Below are positions 1 through 10,194 of a stretch of DNA of 23,168 nt, in pieces. The stretch comes from CALZJC01 sp041574955 (lineage in GTDB: Bacteria > Acidobacteriota > Thermoanaerobaculia > Multivoradales > JAHEKO01). Position numbers and translations under genes: made by a program. The stretch covers positions 1 through 23,168 of the forward strand of contig JBFGNS010000064.1 of NCBI GenBank assembly GCA_041574955.1, in the 5' to 3' direction. Positions within the stretch are counted from its first letter, which is position 1. Every line of letters starts with the position of its first letter. A model generated the notes under the pieces. It saw only the letters and a program-made list of their open reading frames with translations, made no database searches and was not told where the DNA came from.

Positions 1-32
1 GCCCGGGCCACCGACGGCCAAGCGACCGGGCC
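1..32 (+). repeat. Direct repeat, copy A (32 bp)
   Basis: Bases 1-32 match bases 196-227 at 30 of 32 positions (mismatches only at 9 and 10), including an identical 22-base core at 11-32. The offset is 195 bp. Copy A sits on the window edge, so the unit may extend further left. Confidence 0.75.
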
Positions 33-71
33 TCAACCGCGACGCACCGGCCACTCCTCCCACCGCCGGTG

Positions 72-107
72 CTGAGATCCCTCGCGACGCTCGGGATGAC
101 AACTGGG
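72..107. repeat. Short intergenic repeat-like element (GTCATCCCGAG...GGGATC type)
   Basis: On the minus strand this reads gtcatcccgagcgtcgcg followed by agggatctcag. It has ATCCC/GGGAT arms (78-82 and 92-96) around a short GC-rich centre. From memory, related sequences of the form GTCATCCTGAGC...GAAGGATC are highly repeated between genes in several phyla, and yield spurious peptides containing CHPERSEGSQ; here the minus strand encodes the similar CHPERREGSQ. Assignment rests on recollection, not on copies within this window. Confidence 0.45.
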
Positions 108-195
108 GCGAGACCCGATCACGCAGCCAGGACGGAGGGAGCGCCAGCCGGCGGGGGCCCGGGCGGAGCGACATCGCCCTCGCCTTTGGAGCGCA

Positions 196-227
196 GCCCG
201 GGCGCCCGACGGCCAAGCGACCGGGCC
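196..227 (+). repeat. Direct repeat, copy B (32 bp)
   Basis: Second copy of the repeat at 1-32, in the same orientation, with the identical 22-base core at 206-227. Both copies are followed within 15 bases by the sequence caaccgc, so the similarity runs slightly past the core with an indel. Confidence 0.75.
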
Positions 228-337
228 CTGTCGCAACCGCCTGGATGCAGATCGAACGGCCGACCGCCAGGTGCACCGCCGGGTAGACTCCTCCTCCAAG
301 CAGAACCAACAGCGACCCTCGAAGGGAGAACCCGACG

Positions 338-850
338 ATGAAGCGATGCCCCTACTGCGCCGAGGAGATCCAGGACGAGGCGATCAAGTGCAAGCACTGC
401 GGGGAGTTTCTCGACGGGCGGCCGCGGGTCGGCCCCGCGTTTGCCGGTTACGAGTACCGCTCCGAGACGCGGATCGCCGGCTTGCCGCTGGTCCACATCG
501 CGCAGGGGATCGACCCCGAGACCGGGCGCCCGCGAGTGGCACGCGGGATCGTCGCCATCGGCAACGTGGCCCTCGGGGTCTTCGCGGTCGGCGGTCTGGC
601 CGTCGGCGGAATCTCGGTGGGGGGCCTGTCGCTCGGCCTGCTCGCGCTGGGAGGCGTGGCCCTGGGAGGTGTCGCCGCGGGCGGTCTCGCCGTAGCCGCG
701 GTCTTCGCGGTCGGCGGTGCGGCGGTCTCGCTCCAGTACGCCATCGGCGGCTTCCCGATCGCGCCCCACACCATCGGGCCCGGCGGGGTCGATCCCGAGG
801 TGCTCGAGTTCCTGGGCAGGTGGCTGCCCCTGCCCGAGGGCCCCGATTAG
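338..850 (+). CDS. Zinc-ribbon protein with Gly-rich pentapeptide-like repeats
   Basis: 170-residue protein. The ATG has an SD-like aagggaga eight bases upstream. Residues 1-25 form a short zinc ribbon with two CxxC pairs (C4, C7, C18, C21; CPYC and CKHC). A linker containing GLPLVHIAQG leads to residues 72-130, a run of about ten 5-residue units of the form hydrophobic-Ala/Ser-hydrophobic-Gly-Gly (FAVGG, LAVGG, ISVGG, LALGG, VALGG, VAAGG). Proteins with the same layout are widespread in bacteria as uncharacterised zinc-ribbon proteins. The repeats could form a compact beta-helix-like solenoid or a membrane-associated segment; the sequence does not decide which. No enzyme motif is visible. 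The convergent serine hydrolase gene ends 36 bases downstream. Confidence 0.85.
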   Translation: MKRCPYCAEEIQDEAIKCKHCGEFLDGRPRVGPAFAGYEYRSETRIAGLPLVHIAQGIDPETGRPRVARGIVAIGNVALGVFAVGGLAVGGISVGGLSLGLLALGGVALGGVAAGGLAVAAVFAVGGAAVSLQYAIGGFPIAPHTIGPGGVDPEVLEFLGRWLPLPEGPD

Positions 851-886
851 GCGCCCGACGCGGGTGAGGCGCTGCCAGCGACCGGG

Positions 887-2614
887 TCAGTCCGAGGGGT
901 CGCTCCGCGGGTTCTCGTCGGTTGAGCCGTCGATGTAGTGACCGACGAGCTTGACGGCTTCGCCCGCCTCGTCCACCACCACCTCGAGGCGAAAGTCGAC
1001 GAGCCCGTCCAGGGCGAACAGGTCGGAGCGGATCGGGATCAGCGGGAAGGGCGACCGCCCTTCCCGCTGGTAGACGAGCCGTCCCTCCTCGAGCCTCAGG
1101 GAGCGCGGTCCGTAGTGGCCCGCATAGGCCGCGAGAACGCCGGCGGGGACGTCCACCGCGTCCTTTGCGACGCGCGCAAGGTCTGCAAGCCACGCGACCC
1201 AGCGTGCCGTCTCCTGGTTGCCCGGGTCGGCCGCGAGCGCCGCCTCGAAGGCGGCGACGGCGTCCCGGTAACGCTTCTCGCCCGCCGCGATCGTCCCTTC
1301 GAGCCGCTCGCTCCAGCCCGGGTCGTCGAGCTGCCCGTAGCCCAGAAAGCGCAGCAGAGGGCCCAGCCCGTCCGCCACCGGCGCGGCGAGCCGGTCGCCG
1401 AGCGCCAGGCCGTTGGCCGAGTTGCCGAAGTAGACGACGCCGATGCCGGCTACCCGGTCGACCGCCACGAACGCCTTGAAGTCTCCGTTGTCCCCCCAGT
1501 GGAAGGCGACTGGGCGCTCGCCTCCGGCGGGCGTGAACAGCCCCCAGCCCAGCCCCCATGCGAGCCGCTCGGCCACCGCGCGGCGCTCGCTCGAGGCGGT
1601 CTCGCCGGGCTCGACCCGCGCTGCCGGCGAGAGCGCCTTCGCGAGGGTCGCCTTCGACAGCAGCCGGGGCGCTTCGCCGGCGCCGATCCACGACGCCACG
1701 AAGCGCGCGTAGTCGGCGGCGGTCGTGTGCAGGCTGGAGGCGGCGTTGGACTGCTCGGGTATGCGCTTTGGCCGCGGCGTGCCGGACTGGTCGTGGGGAG
1801 CCGCCAGCACCAGCCCGGGCCGCCCGTCGCGTGCCGGGGCATCGGTCGTCTCGCCTGCCACCGTCGCCTCGCCCTGGGCGAACGCGAAACGGCTGTCGAG
1901 CATCCCGAGGGGCTCGAAAACCTCGCGCCGGGCCAACGCCTCGAGCGACTGCCCGGTCACCGTCTCGACCACACGCTGCAAGTAGACGTACCCCTCGCCC
2001 GAGTAGCCGAACTTCGCTCCCGGCTCGAACTCGAACTCGAGCTTCTCGGGCCCCCAGTTGGGCAGCCCCGTCTGATGCGACAGCACCAGCCGGGCGGTCA
2101 GCCGTTTCGAGCGGGGATCGTGCGCGATGCGCTGGTAGGGCAGCAGCTCGTGGAGCGGCCGGTCGAGATCGAGCTCCCCGCGCTCGGCCAGGCGCAGCAC
2201 GATCGTCGCGAACACCGGTTTGGAGAGCGAGGCGGCCTCGAACAGGGTGTCGGCGGTCACCGGCACGCCAGCGTCGGCGTGGGCGAGCCCGAAAAGCCCG
2301 CTCTCGGCGACGGCGCCGCCGGAGACGACCGCCCGGGCCAGACCCGGCACCCTGGCCCGGCGCATCAGCTTCGCGACCGCCGGCGGGCCATCCGCGGGCT
2401 GCCGCGCGACGCCGCTGCCTCCCACCGCGGGCTCCTGCGCCAGCACGGCGACCTGCGAGCCGAAAGAGCCCGCGCTCGCCACGGCCGCGGCGACGATCAG
2501 CGGTCGCAGGAGCGCCGAGACGTGTTTCCAGGCCGAGTCGGGGGCAGGGACGGCCCTGGTCGGGAGGTGCCGTCGCGGCTTCGCCGCCGGCGAGGGTCCG
2601 AATGCGGCTCGCAT
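887..2614 (-). CDS. Exported serine hydrolase of the beta-lactamase/penicillin-binding fold (class C-like)
   Basis: 575 residues from the ATG at 2614. A GTG at 2713 would add 33 residues but has no SD. A hydrophobic segment at about residues 33-60, ending near AVLAQ, looks like a signal peptide behind an unusually long N-region. Nucleophile motif SLSK is at residues 129-132, the second motif is YSG (204-206) instead of YxN, and the KTG-equivalent is HWG (372-374), as in many esterase-like members. PNWGPEKLEFEFEPGAKFGYSG is typical family context (given here for residues 186-207). The C-terminus has a short TPR-like helical stretch and a small beta domain resembling the DUF3471-type tail. It probably hydrolyses esters, amides or D-amino-acid peptides in the periplasm; the substrate is not predictable. 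It is divergent from the SRPBCC-ArsR operon. Confidence 0.88.
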   Translation of the reverse strand: MRAAFGPSPAAKPRRHLPTRAVPAPDSAWKHVSALLRPLIVAAAVASAGSFGSQVAVLAQEPAVGGSGVARQPADGPPAVAKLMRRARVPGLARAVVSGGAVAESGLFGLAHADAGVPVTADTLFEAASLSKPVFATIVLRLAERGELDLDRPLHELLPYQRIAHDPRSKRLTARLVLSHQTGLPNWGPEKLEFEFEPGAKFGYSGEGYVYLQRVVETVTGQSLEALARREVFEPLGMLDSRFAFAQGEATVAGETTDAPARDGRPGLVLAAPHDQSGTPRPKRIPEQSNAASSLHTTAADYARFVASWIGAGEAPRLLSKATLAKALSPAARVEPGETASSERRAVAERLAWGLGWGLFTPAGGERPVAFHWGDNGDFKAFVAVDRVAGIGVVYFGNSANGLALGDRLAAPVADGLGPLLRFLGYGQLDDPGWSERLEGTIAAGEKRYRDAVAAFEAALAADPGNQETARWVAWLADLARVAKDAVDVPAGVLAAYAGHYGPRSLRLEEGRLVYQREGRSPFPLIPIRSDLFALDGLVDFRLEVVVDEAGEAVKLVGHYIDGSTDENPRSDPSD

Positions 2615-2744
2615 GGCCCTGTCTACGACTGGAACCCGACCCAGGTTCCAGCCGCGGCTGGCCGGAGCCGTCGCCGGGGAGCGCCGCTGGTCTCGCCCGC
2701 GCCACCTGCCCACCAGGCACCGGCGCGGGGGGAGTTGCGCCGCG

Positions 2745-2766
2745 TATCAGCAATTGCTAATATAAG
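2745..2766 (+). promoter_or_regulatory. Operator-like palindrome overlapping a promoter of the SRPBCC-ArsR operon
   Basis: Bases 2745-2762 form an 18-bp near-perfect palindrome, TATCAGCAA/TTGCTAATA (8 of 9 paired, with a perfect AGCAATTGCT core at 2749-2758), in an AT-rich island inside GC-rich DNA. TATAAG at 2761-2766 is a good -10 candidate, giving a short leader with the SD GGAGGG at 2783-2788. A repressor bound here would cover the -10. The likely ligand is the ArsR-family protein encoded two genes on (inference). Confidence 0.6.
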
Positions 2767-2794
2767 AACGCACTTAAATAATGGAGGGCCGACG

Positions 2795-3451
2795 ATGGAC
2801 TACAGCAACCCGCGGGGAACGCAGTTTCGAGAGGTCCGGGACGTGGAGCACGAGGGGCAGCCGGCGCGAGCGGTCGAAGGGTCCCGCGTCTACCCGACCG
2901 ACACCGACGACCTGTGGGACGCGCTCACCAACGCCGAGCGCATTCCGCGCTGGTTCCTGCCGGTCAGCGGCGAGCTCGAGCTGGGCGGGCGCTACCAGCT
3001 CCGGGGCAACGCCGAGGGGACGATCACACGGTGCGATCCGCCGCAAGCCCTCGACGTCACCTGGGAGTACGGCGGCAACGTCAGCTGGGTGAGCGTGCGG
3101 CTGGCGCCGGAGGCCGGCGGCGCACGGCTGACCCTGGTGCACACCATGCTCAAGGACGAGGCCGCCGAGGAGTTCTGGCGCAAGTACGGTCCCGGCGCGG
3201 CGGGGGTGGGCTGGGATCTGTCGTTCCTCGGCCTGGGCCTCCATCTCGAAAACGGCGAGGCCGTCGACCCCGAGGAGAGCGAAGCCTGGACCGTCTCGGA
3301 CCCGGGCAAGGCGTTCGTGCGCGCCTGCGCCGAGGCGTGGGCGCTCGCCCACGCCGCCGCCGGGGAGGACGCCGAGGTCGCCCGCGCGATGGCGGAGCGG
3401 ACGGCAGCCTTCTACACCGGCGAGCAGGCGGGCGAGCAGGCGGGCGAGTGA
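2795..3451 (+). CDS. SRPBCC (AHSA1/START-like) domain protein
   Basis: 218 residues, starting at an ATG six bases after GGAGGG. Residues about 30-110 show the Aha1-C-like/SRPBCC signature: VYPTDTDDLWDALTNAERI, then PRWFLPVSGELELGG, then GNAEGTITRCDPP and LDVTWEYGGN. This is a lipocalin-like beta/alpha fold with a hydrophobic ligand cavity. Cytosolic members are very commonly paired with ArsR regulators; their ligands are usually unknown. The C-terminus carries a small tandem repeat, GEQAGEQAGE. Its stop overlaps the start of the ArsR gene by one base (TGATG), so the two are translationally coupled. More often the regulator comes first; here the effector does. Confidence 0.9.
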   Translation: MDYSNPRGTQFREVRDVEHEGQPARAVEGSRVYPTDTDDLWDALTNAERIPRWFLPVSGELELGGRYQLRGNAEGTITRCDPPQALDVTWEYGGNVSWVSVRLAPEAGGARLTLVHTMLKDEAAEEFWRKYGPGAAGVGWDLSFLGLGLHLENGEAVDPEESEAWTVSDPGKAFVRACAEAWALAHAAAGEDAEVARAMAERTAAFYTGEQAGEQAGE

Positions 3452-3780
3452 TGCACGCCTTCGACGTCCTCGGCGACCCGGTCCGCCGGCGCATCCTGGA
3501 GATCCTGGCGGAGGATCGTCACGCCTCGGGAGAGATCGTCGCGATCGTCGGGCGGGAGTTCGGGATCACGCAGCCCGCCGTCTCCCAGCACTTGAAGGTG
3601 CTGCGGGACAGCGGTTTCGCGACGGTCCGGGCCGAGGGGCCGCGCAGGATCTACCAGCTCGATCCGGCGCCGATGGCGGAGGTCGACCGGTGGCTGGGGC
3701 GCTTCCGCCGTTTCTGGGAGCCGAAGCTCGAGGCGCTGGCGCTCGAGGTGGCGCGCGGCAAGCGGAAGCGGCGGGAATAG
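3451..3780 (+). CDS. ArsR/SdpR-family winged-helix transcriptional regulator
   Basis: 109 residues. The N-terminus FDVLGDPVRRRILEIL and the recognition-helix region ITQPAVSQHLKVLRDSGF (about residues 32-50) followed by VRAEGPRRIYQLDP are textbook ArsR winged-helix signatures. The C-terminal WLGRFRRFWEPKLEALALEV matches the SdpR-like branch that lacks CxC metal sites; no metal-binding cysteines are present at all. It overlaps the SRPBCC stop codon by one base. It most likely represses its own operon through the palindrome at 2745-2762. Whether it responds to a ligand bound by the SRPBCC partner is inference. Confidence 0.92.
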   Translation: MHAFDVLGDPVRRRILEILAEDRHASGEIVAIVGREFGITQPAVSQHLKVLRDSGFATVRAEGPRRIYQLDPAPMAEVDRWLGRFRRFWEPKLEALALEVARGKRKRRE

Positions 3781-3803
3781 GCGCGGGCCCGATCCGCCGG
3801 GGG

Positions 3804-4056
3804 CTAACCGTCGGGGTGGTGGCCCCGCTCCTCCGCCACGAAGCGCAGCATACCGAGGCCGGCAGGCCCACCAGGCTCGTCACGCGGGCGTAGGCCAAGC
3901 TGAGGTGGGTCAGGGACCGCGGCAGACCTGCCGAGCCTCGCCACCTCGACGTGGTGGAGGTTCAGGCTGCGCAGGGAGTGCCGCAGGCCTTCCCAGGAGC
4001 TGACCCCGGCGTACAGGGAGAGGCGATCATCTTCGAAGGGTACGCCCGCCCAAGAC
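3804..4056 (-). pseudogene. Decayed leucine-rich-repeat gene fragment
   Basis: Three short minus-strand frame segments join into one LRR-like reading. The first encodes SWEGLRHSLRSLNLHHVEVA, the second (after a shift near 3926) LPRSLTHLSLAYARVTSLVG, and the third (after a shift near 3857) GMLRFVAEERGHHPDG, ending at TAG 3804-3806. Aligning LRHSLRSLNLHHVEVARLGR with LPRSLTHLSLAYARVTSLVG gives two matching 20-residue repeats with LxxLxL spacing. No start codon or SD is visible, and two frameshifts are needed, so this is a remnant rather than a gene. Nothing else is seen in the 305-base gap 3781-4085. Confidence 0.5.
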
Positions 4057-4085
4057 CGGCGCGACGGCGCCGGTTTCCGGCCGCG

Positions 4086-5342
4086 CTACGGCCGGCGGGT
4101 CGGGGGTTCGTCGCCACCGGCCGACCGCTCCTCGGCGTTCCAGACATAGGCGGCCAGGCCGGGCGACGCCACCACCGGCACCACCAGTCCGATGAGCTGG
4201 AACGGGGTGGCAGCCACCTCGAGGCCGCCGCCGATGCCGTCGGCCAGCTGCAGCGCCAGCACGGCCAGGACCACGAAGGCGACCTCGTAGACGACCAGCC
4301 GGGAGCCGCTACCGCGCGACCGCAACCGCCGCCAGGCGCGGCCGAGCGCCATGACCTGGAGGGGCAGGGTCAGCAGCAGGGTGTGGCTCCACAGGGCGGG
4401 GGTCGCCAGGGTCATGGCGGCTATCGCCAGGACGTAGAACCGGCGGGAGTCGATCGGCTGGCGGCGCGCCAGCCAGGCAGCGCTGAGCGCCACCAGCGGG
4501 ACGAATACCACCGGCGGCACCGGCAGCCCCGCCAGGTGGAGCCAGCGGTAGAGCGACACCGAGCGGCTCAGCGGCCATGATTCGACGTCGCCGTCCTGCG
4601 CCAGGTAGTCGAGCAGGTGCGGGCTGATCAGCGCAGCCGCTCCGGCCAGCGCGATCCCGGTGCCGGCGGCGAGCAGGTGCCGCCGGCCGCCGGAACGCGG
4701 CCGGTGCGCTGCCAGGGTGACCATCCCCACCGGCGCGATCGGCTTGGTGATCGCGCTCAGCGCCAGCAGGACGCCGGCCGGCAACGGCCGCCGCCGCCAC
4801 ACCGCCAGCGCCACCAACGTAGCGCCGCTGACCGCGAACGACAGGTTGCCGGCCCTCAAGCCGTGGTGGAGCGCCACCGGCGACGACGCCACGTAGAGCA
4901 CGCCGACGGCCAGACCCCACCGCCACCCTAGCGGCAGGAACAGCGCAGCGCACCACAGACAGCAGGCCAGGCCGGCCAGGTTGACGACCCGCAGCGCGGC
5001 GACGACGGTGCGCTCGCCGGTGGCCTCGAGGGCGGCCGCCCCGAGGGCCGCGAAGGCCGGCGGGTAGTAGAAACCGAGGTCGTCGAGCGTCGCAGCGTAG
5101 GGCGACTCGCCGGCCGAGACGGCCCGGAAGGCGCTCAGATAGACGCGCTCGTCGGTCCTCGGCTGCTGCGAGAGGATGTACGGATGGAAGCGCACCGTGG
5201 CGGCCAGGGCGAGGACCAGGATCGCCCCCACGTGCACCGCGGCGTGGACCGGCCAGGCCAGGCCGCCATCGCCTCTCGATCCGCGGTACACGCCTGCTGC
5301 CGCTCCCTCCATGACAACCGTCCGAACCGCGTCAGCGCGCAT
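4086..5342 (-). CDS. GT87-like integral-membrane glycosyltransferase (DUF2029 type)
   Basis: 418 residues from the ATG at 5342, chosen because GGAG lies nine bases upstream; another ATG at 5312 has a poorer site. About nine to ten hydrophobic spans run through the protein. The first extracytoplasmic loop has RTDERVYLSAFRAVSAGESPY followed by FYYPPAFAALGA. This is the D-x(n)-Y-x(n)-G-xPY ... YPP pattern of polyprenol-phosphate-mannose-dependent mannosyltransferases, with the Asp as candidate catalytic residue. It would transfer a sugar from a lipid-phosphate donor at the outer face of the inner membrane. The acceptor is unknown. It stands alone, divergent from the small exported protein at 5536. 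Confidence 0.82.
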   Translation of the reverse strand: MRADAVRTVVMEGAAAGVYRGSRGDGGLAWPVHAAVHVGAILVLALAATVRFHPYILSQQPRTDERVYLSAFRAVSAGESPYAATLDDLGFYYPPAFAALGAAALEATGERTVVAALRVVNLAGLACCLWCAALFLPLGWRWGLAVGVLYVASSPVALHHGLRAGNLSFAVSGATLVALAVWRRRPLPAGVLLALSAITKPIAPVGMVTLAAHRPRSGGRRHLLAAGTGIALAGAAALISPHLLDYLAQDGDVESWPLSRSVSLYRWLHLAGLPVPPVVFVPLVALSAAWLARRQPIDSRRFYVLAIAAMTLATPALWSHTLLLTLPLQVMALGRAWRRLRSRGSGSRLVVYEVAFVVLAVLALQLADGIGGGLEVAATPFQLIGLVVPVVASPGLAAYVWNAEERSAGGDEPPTRRP

Positions 5343-5535
5343 GCTACCAACGCTCCGCGGCCGGCGGGCATCGCCGCGGCGACCTGCCACCGAGCCGGTC
5401 GCGACGCCGTGCTGGCGGGCCGCGTTGGCGGGTCGCCGCGACTGGAGTAGATTGTGCGGCAGCCGCGGCGCCGGACCGGGTCCGGCTCGCACCGGGCCGC
5501 ACCCGGCCAGCGACAACTCCAGGGGGAGGAGCAGC

Positions 5536-5877
5536 ATGCACACGAACCGGAGACCGACCACCACAGCCTGGCTGGCCTGCGCGGTCGTGGCGCTGGGCGG
5601 GCTCGCCGCCGTGCTCTGGCCAGCACCGCCGGCCGAGGCGCAGCTCGGCGGCCAGGCCCAGGTGACGCGCCTCGAGCTGCGCTACACGCCGGACGCGGCG
5701 GCGCTCGATGCGCGCTTCCACCTCGCGTCGGGTCTTGCCGTAACCCAGCGGATCGAGGACGGCCAGGAGATCGATCGCCTGCTGAGGGCGGTCGAGATCC
5801 ATGCCGGCGGCCGGGCCAGGATGTTCGTCACGGTCGAATCCGACCGCGTGAGGTCCTGGCAGCTGTCGGTACCCTGA
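5536..5877 (+). CDS. Small exported protein, unknown function
   Basis: 113 residues. The ATG is preceded by a strong SD, gggggagga at 5522-5530. Residues 1-36 form a signal peptide: RPTTT, then a hydrophobic core AWLACAVVALGGLAAVLW, then PAPPAEA before QLGG, a plausible signal peptidase I site. The mature part of about 78 residues is predicted mixed alpha/beta with ELRYTPDAAALDARFHL and ends in MFVTVESDRVRSWQLSVP. I do not recognise a family. It has no cysteines in the mature region. The convergent kinase gene ends 41 bases downstream. Confidence 0.75.
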   Translation: MHTNRRPTTTAWLACAVVALGGLAAVLWPAPPAEAQLGGQAQVTRLELRYTPDAAALDARFHLASGLAVTQRIEDGQEIDRLLRAVEIHAGGRARMFVTVESDRVRSWQLSVP

Positions 5878-5897
5878 TCCGCGCGCCCGACAGGCCG

Positions 5898-5918
5898 GTA
5901 GCGGAACGCGGTCCCGCG

Positions 5919-5922
<4 letters not shown>
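5898..5922. terminator. Possible bidirectional hairpin between convergent genes
   Basis: TAGCG and CGCTA arms flank a GC-rich centre, and the hairpin overlaps the stop codon of the kinase gene. There is no T-run on either side. It is offered only because the two flanking genes converge here. Confidence 0.25.
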
Positions 5923-8597
<2,675 letters not shown>

Positions 8598-8693
8598 CCG
8601 TTCAGCTCCCCGCGCACTGGCAACGCTACGCCATCCCGCTCCGGCCACGGGATGCCTGGAGAGCTCCGGCTTTCAGGCGAGCGGCTGCCCCTC

Positions 8694-9095
8694 TCAGCTC
8701 TTCTTGATCACCAACCCCAGGACGGTACCCGTGATCACCATGGCGATGAGCGTGATCGAGCCCTGGCACCAGGCGAGGTAGTACGGGTAGCCGGCATAGA
8801 CCAGCGGGTTGTAGAAGAAGGTGAAGAAGGCGACCAGGCCCAGGAAGAAGCCGAAGATCGCGCCGCCCTTGGCCCCCGCGGCCCAGCAGTCGCGGCTCTT
8901 GGCGAACAGCATCGCGGCAGCGATGGCCACGCACACCGCGACCAGCACGAAGTAGAAGGGACTCGCCTGCTCCTGCGTGAAGACGGAGTACTTCTCGTAG
9001 GTGCTGGCCATCACGACACCGTGCAGCACGAACTCGGTCACGTTGAGAGCGATGCCCGCGACGACGCCACCGACGAGGATCTTGCCCCAGTTCAT
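8694..9095 (-). CDS. Four-TM integral membrane protein, unknown function
   Basis: 133 residues. The ATG has AGGAGG five bases upstream. Four hydrophobic spans lie at about residues 5-27, 48-66, 76-94 and 108-130, with short loops. The first ends in NVTEFVLHGVVMA, and the last ends in a basic KKS tail. The pattern GxxAGxxxNxxEFxLHG resembles small DUF1761-like membrane proteins, but the match is from general appearance only. It lies 98 bases downstream of the cyclodeaminase-family gene and 96 bases upstream of the kinase gene on the same strand. Confidence 0.8.
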   Translation of the reverse strand: MNWGKILVGGVVAGIALNVTEFVLHGVVMASTYEKYSVFTQEQASPFYFVLVAVCVAIAAAMLFAKSRDCWAAGAKGGAIFGFFLGLVAFFTFFYNPLVYAGYPYYLAWCQGSITLIAMVITGTVLGLVIKKS

Positions 9096-9193
9096 GGTTC
9101 CTCCTTCCGACCGCGAAAACGCGGCGACCCAGGGTTGGACTTGAGCGGACTGGACCCCGAGTCTACTGCACGGGCGGCGGCCGAGCGGGCGCT

Positions 9194-10150
9194 TCAGGCC
9201 AGGAAGTCGATCTCCCGTCCGAGCCCTTGCCGGCGGGCCTCGGCGAGAGCCAGCCGGGCCACCGCCACGTCCTGGATGGCGAGCCCGGTGGAGTCGAAGA
9301 CGGTGATCTCGTCACCCTCGCGCCCGGCCCGCAGACCGGCTACCACCTCGCCGAGAGTGGCGTGGAGGTCGGACGCCACCAGCTCGCCGTGCGCCAGCGG
9401 CACGTTGATCTCGCCACCGCTGGTCGCCTGGTGGCGGTCGTCGACCACCACCTTGGCGTCGCGCAGGATCGCGGGGTCGAGCTCCTGCTTGCCGGCGGCG
9501 TCGGCACCCAGCGCGTTCAGGTGGGCACCGGGGCGGATCCAGGCACGCTCTACCACCGGGCCGCGCGACGGGGTGGCGGTGGTCACGATGTCGCAGCCGG
9601 CGGCGTCGTGCGCCGGCCCGGTCCGCCCCCCGGTCTCGGCGGCGAACGCTTCGGCGGCTTCCGGCCGCCGATCGTGCGCCACCACGTCGAGCCGGCCGAA
9701 CACCACCCCGAGCGCGGCGAGCACGGTGCGCGCCTGGACGCCGCAGCCGATGAAGCCGGCGGTGCGCGGCGCCTGGCGTGCCAGGTGCCGCGAGGCCACC
9801 CCGGCGGCCGCTCCGGTGCGCACCGCGGTCAGCCAGCTCGCGTCCATCACCGCCGCCGGCTCCGCGGTGGCCGGGTCGCTCAGCACGTACAGCCCCAGCA
9901 CCGACGGCAGCCCGTGGCGCACCGGGTTCTCGGGATGGCAGTTGACCCACTTCAGACCCGCCACGCCGCCGGCGTAGGCGGGCATGGCGCGAAAGTCCCC
10001 CGCGTGCTCCGGCAGGTCGAGGTAGACCTTGGCGGGCATGCGGGTCTCGCCGCGGCCGTGCGCCGCGAACACCTCCTCGACCGCCGCCACGGCGGCCTCC
10101 ATGGTGAGCGCAGAGCGGACCTCGGAGCGAGTGAGGAGCAGCGTCTTCAT
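9194..10150 (-). CDS. Ornithine cyclodeaminase / mu-crystallin family dehydrogenase
   Basis: 318 residues from the ATG at 10150. No clear SD is present, but the N-terminus MKTLLLTRSEVRSALTMEAA matches the usual family start. The Rossmann motif GCGVQA is at 135-140. AVMDASWLTAVRTGAAAGVA (100-119) and FDSTGLAIQDVAVA near the end are family hallmarks. LNALGADAAGKQELDP resembles NAD-dependent alanine dehydrogenases of this family as much as ornithine cyclodeaminases. K67 in GLKWVN is a candidate substrate-binding lysine. The enzyme likely uses NAD(H) on an amino or imino acid; the exact substrate cannot be read from sequence. It sits 44 bases downstream of the DUF427 gene. Confidence 0.9.
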   Translation of the reverse strand: MKTLLLTRSEVRSALTMEAAVAAVEEVFAAHGRGETRMPAKVYLDLPEHAGDFRAMPAYAGGVAGLKWVNCHPENPVRHGLPSVLGLYVLSDPATAEPAAVMDASWLTAVRTGAAAGVASRHLARQAPRTAGFIGCGVQARTVLAALGVVFGRLDVVAHDRRPEAAEAFAAETGGRTGPAHDAAGCDIVTTATPSRGPVVERAWIRPGAHLNALGADAAGKQELDPAILRDAKVVVDDRHQATSGGEINVPLAHGELVASDLHATLGEVVAGLRAGREGDEITVFDSTGLAIQDVAVARLALAEARRQGLGREIDFLA

Positions 10151-10194
10151 GGCGGAGGCAGGTGGCGCTCCGCCAGCATACCCGCTCGGCCGGC

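Larger units (their letters stand above)
1..337. other. Non-coding leader region with repeats
   Basis: No convincing gene is visible on either strand in this stretch; the open frames here have low-complexity Arg/Pro/Gly-rich translations typical of GC-rich non-coding DNA. It holds a 32-bp direct repeat and a short element of a dispersed-repeat type, both listed separately. The last 20 bases supply the ribosome binding site of the zinc-ribbon gene. Confidence 0.6.

Noticed and set aside
938..2794. Long plus-strand open frame upstream of the SRPBCC start
   Set aside because: It is antisense to the serine hydrolase and has no family sequence before residue 620. The true start is the ATG at 2795, which has a strong SD.
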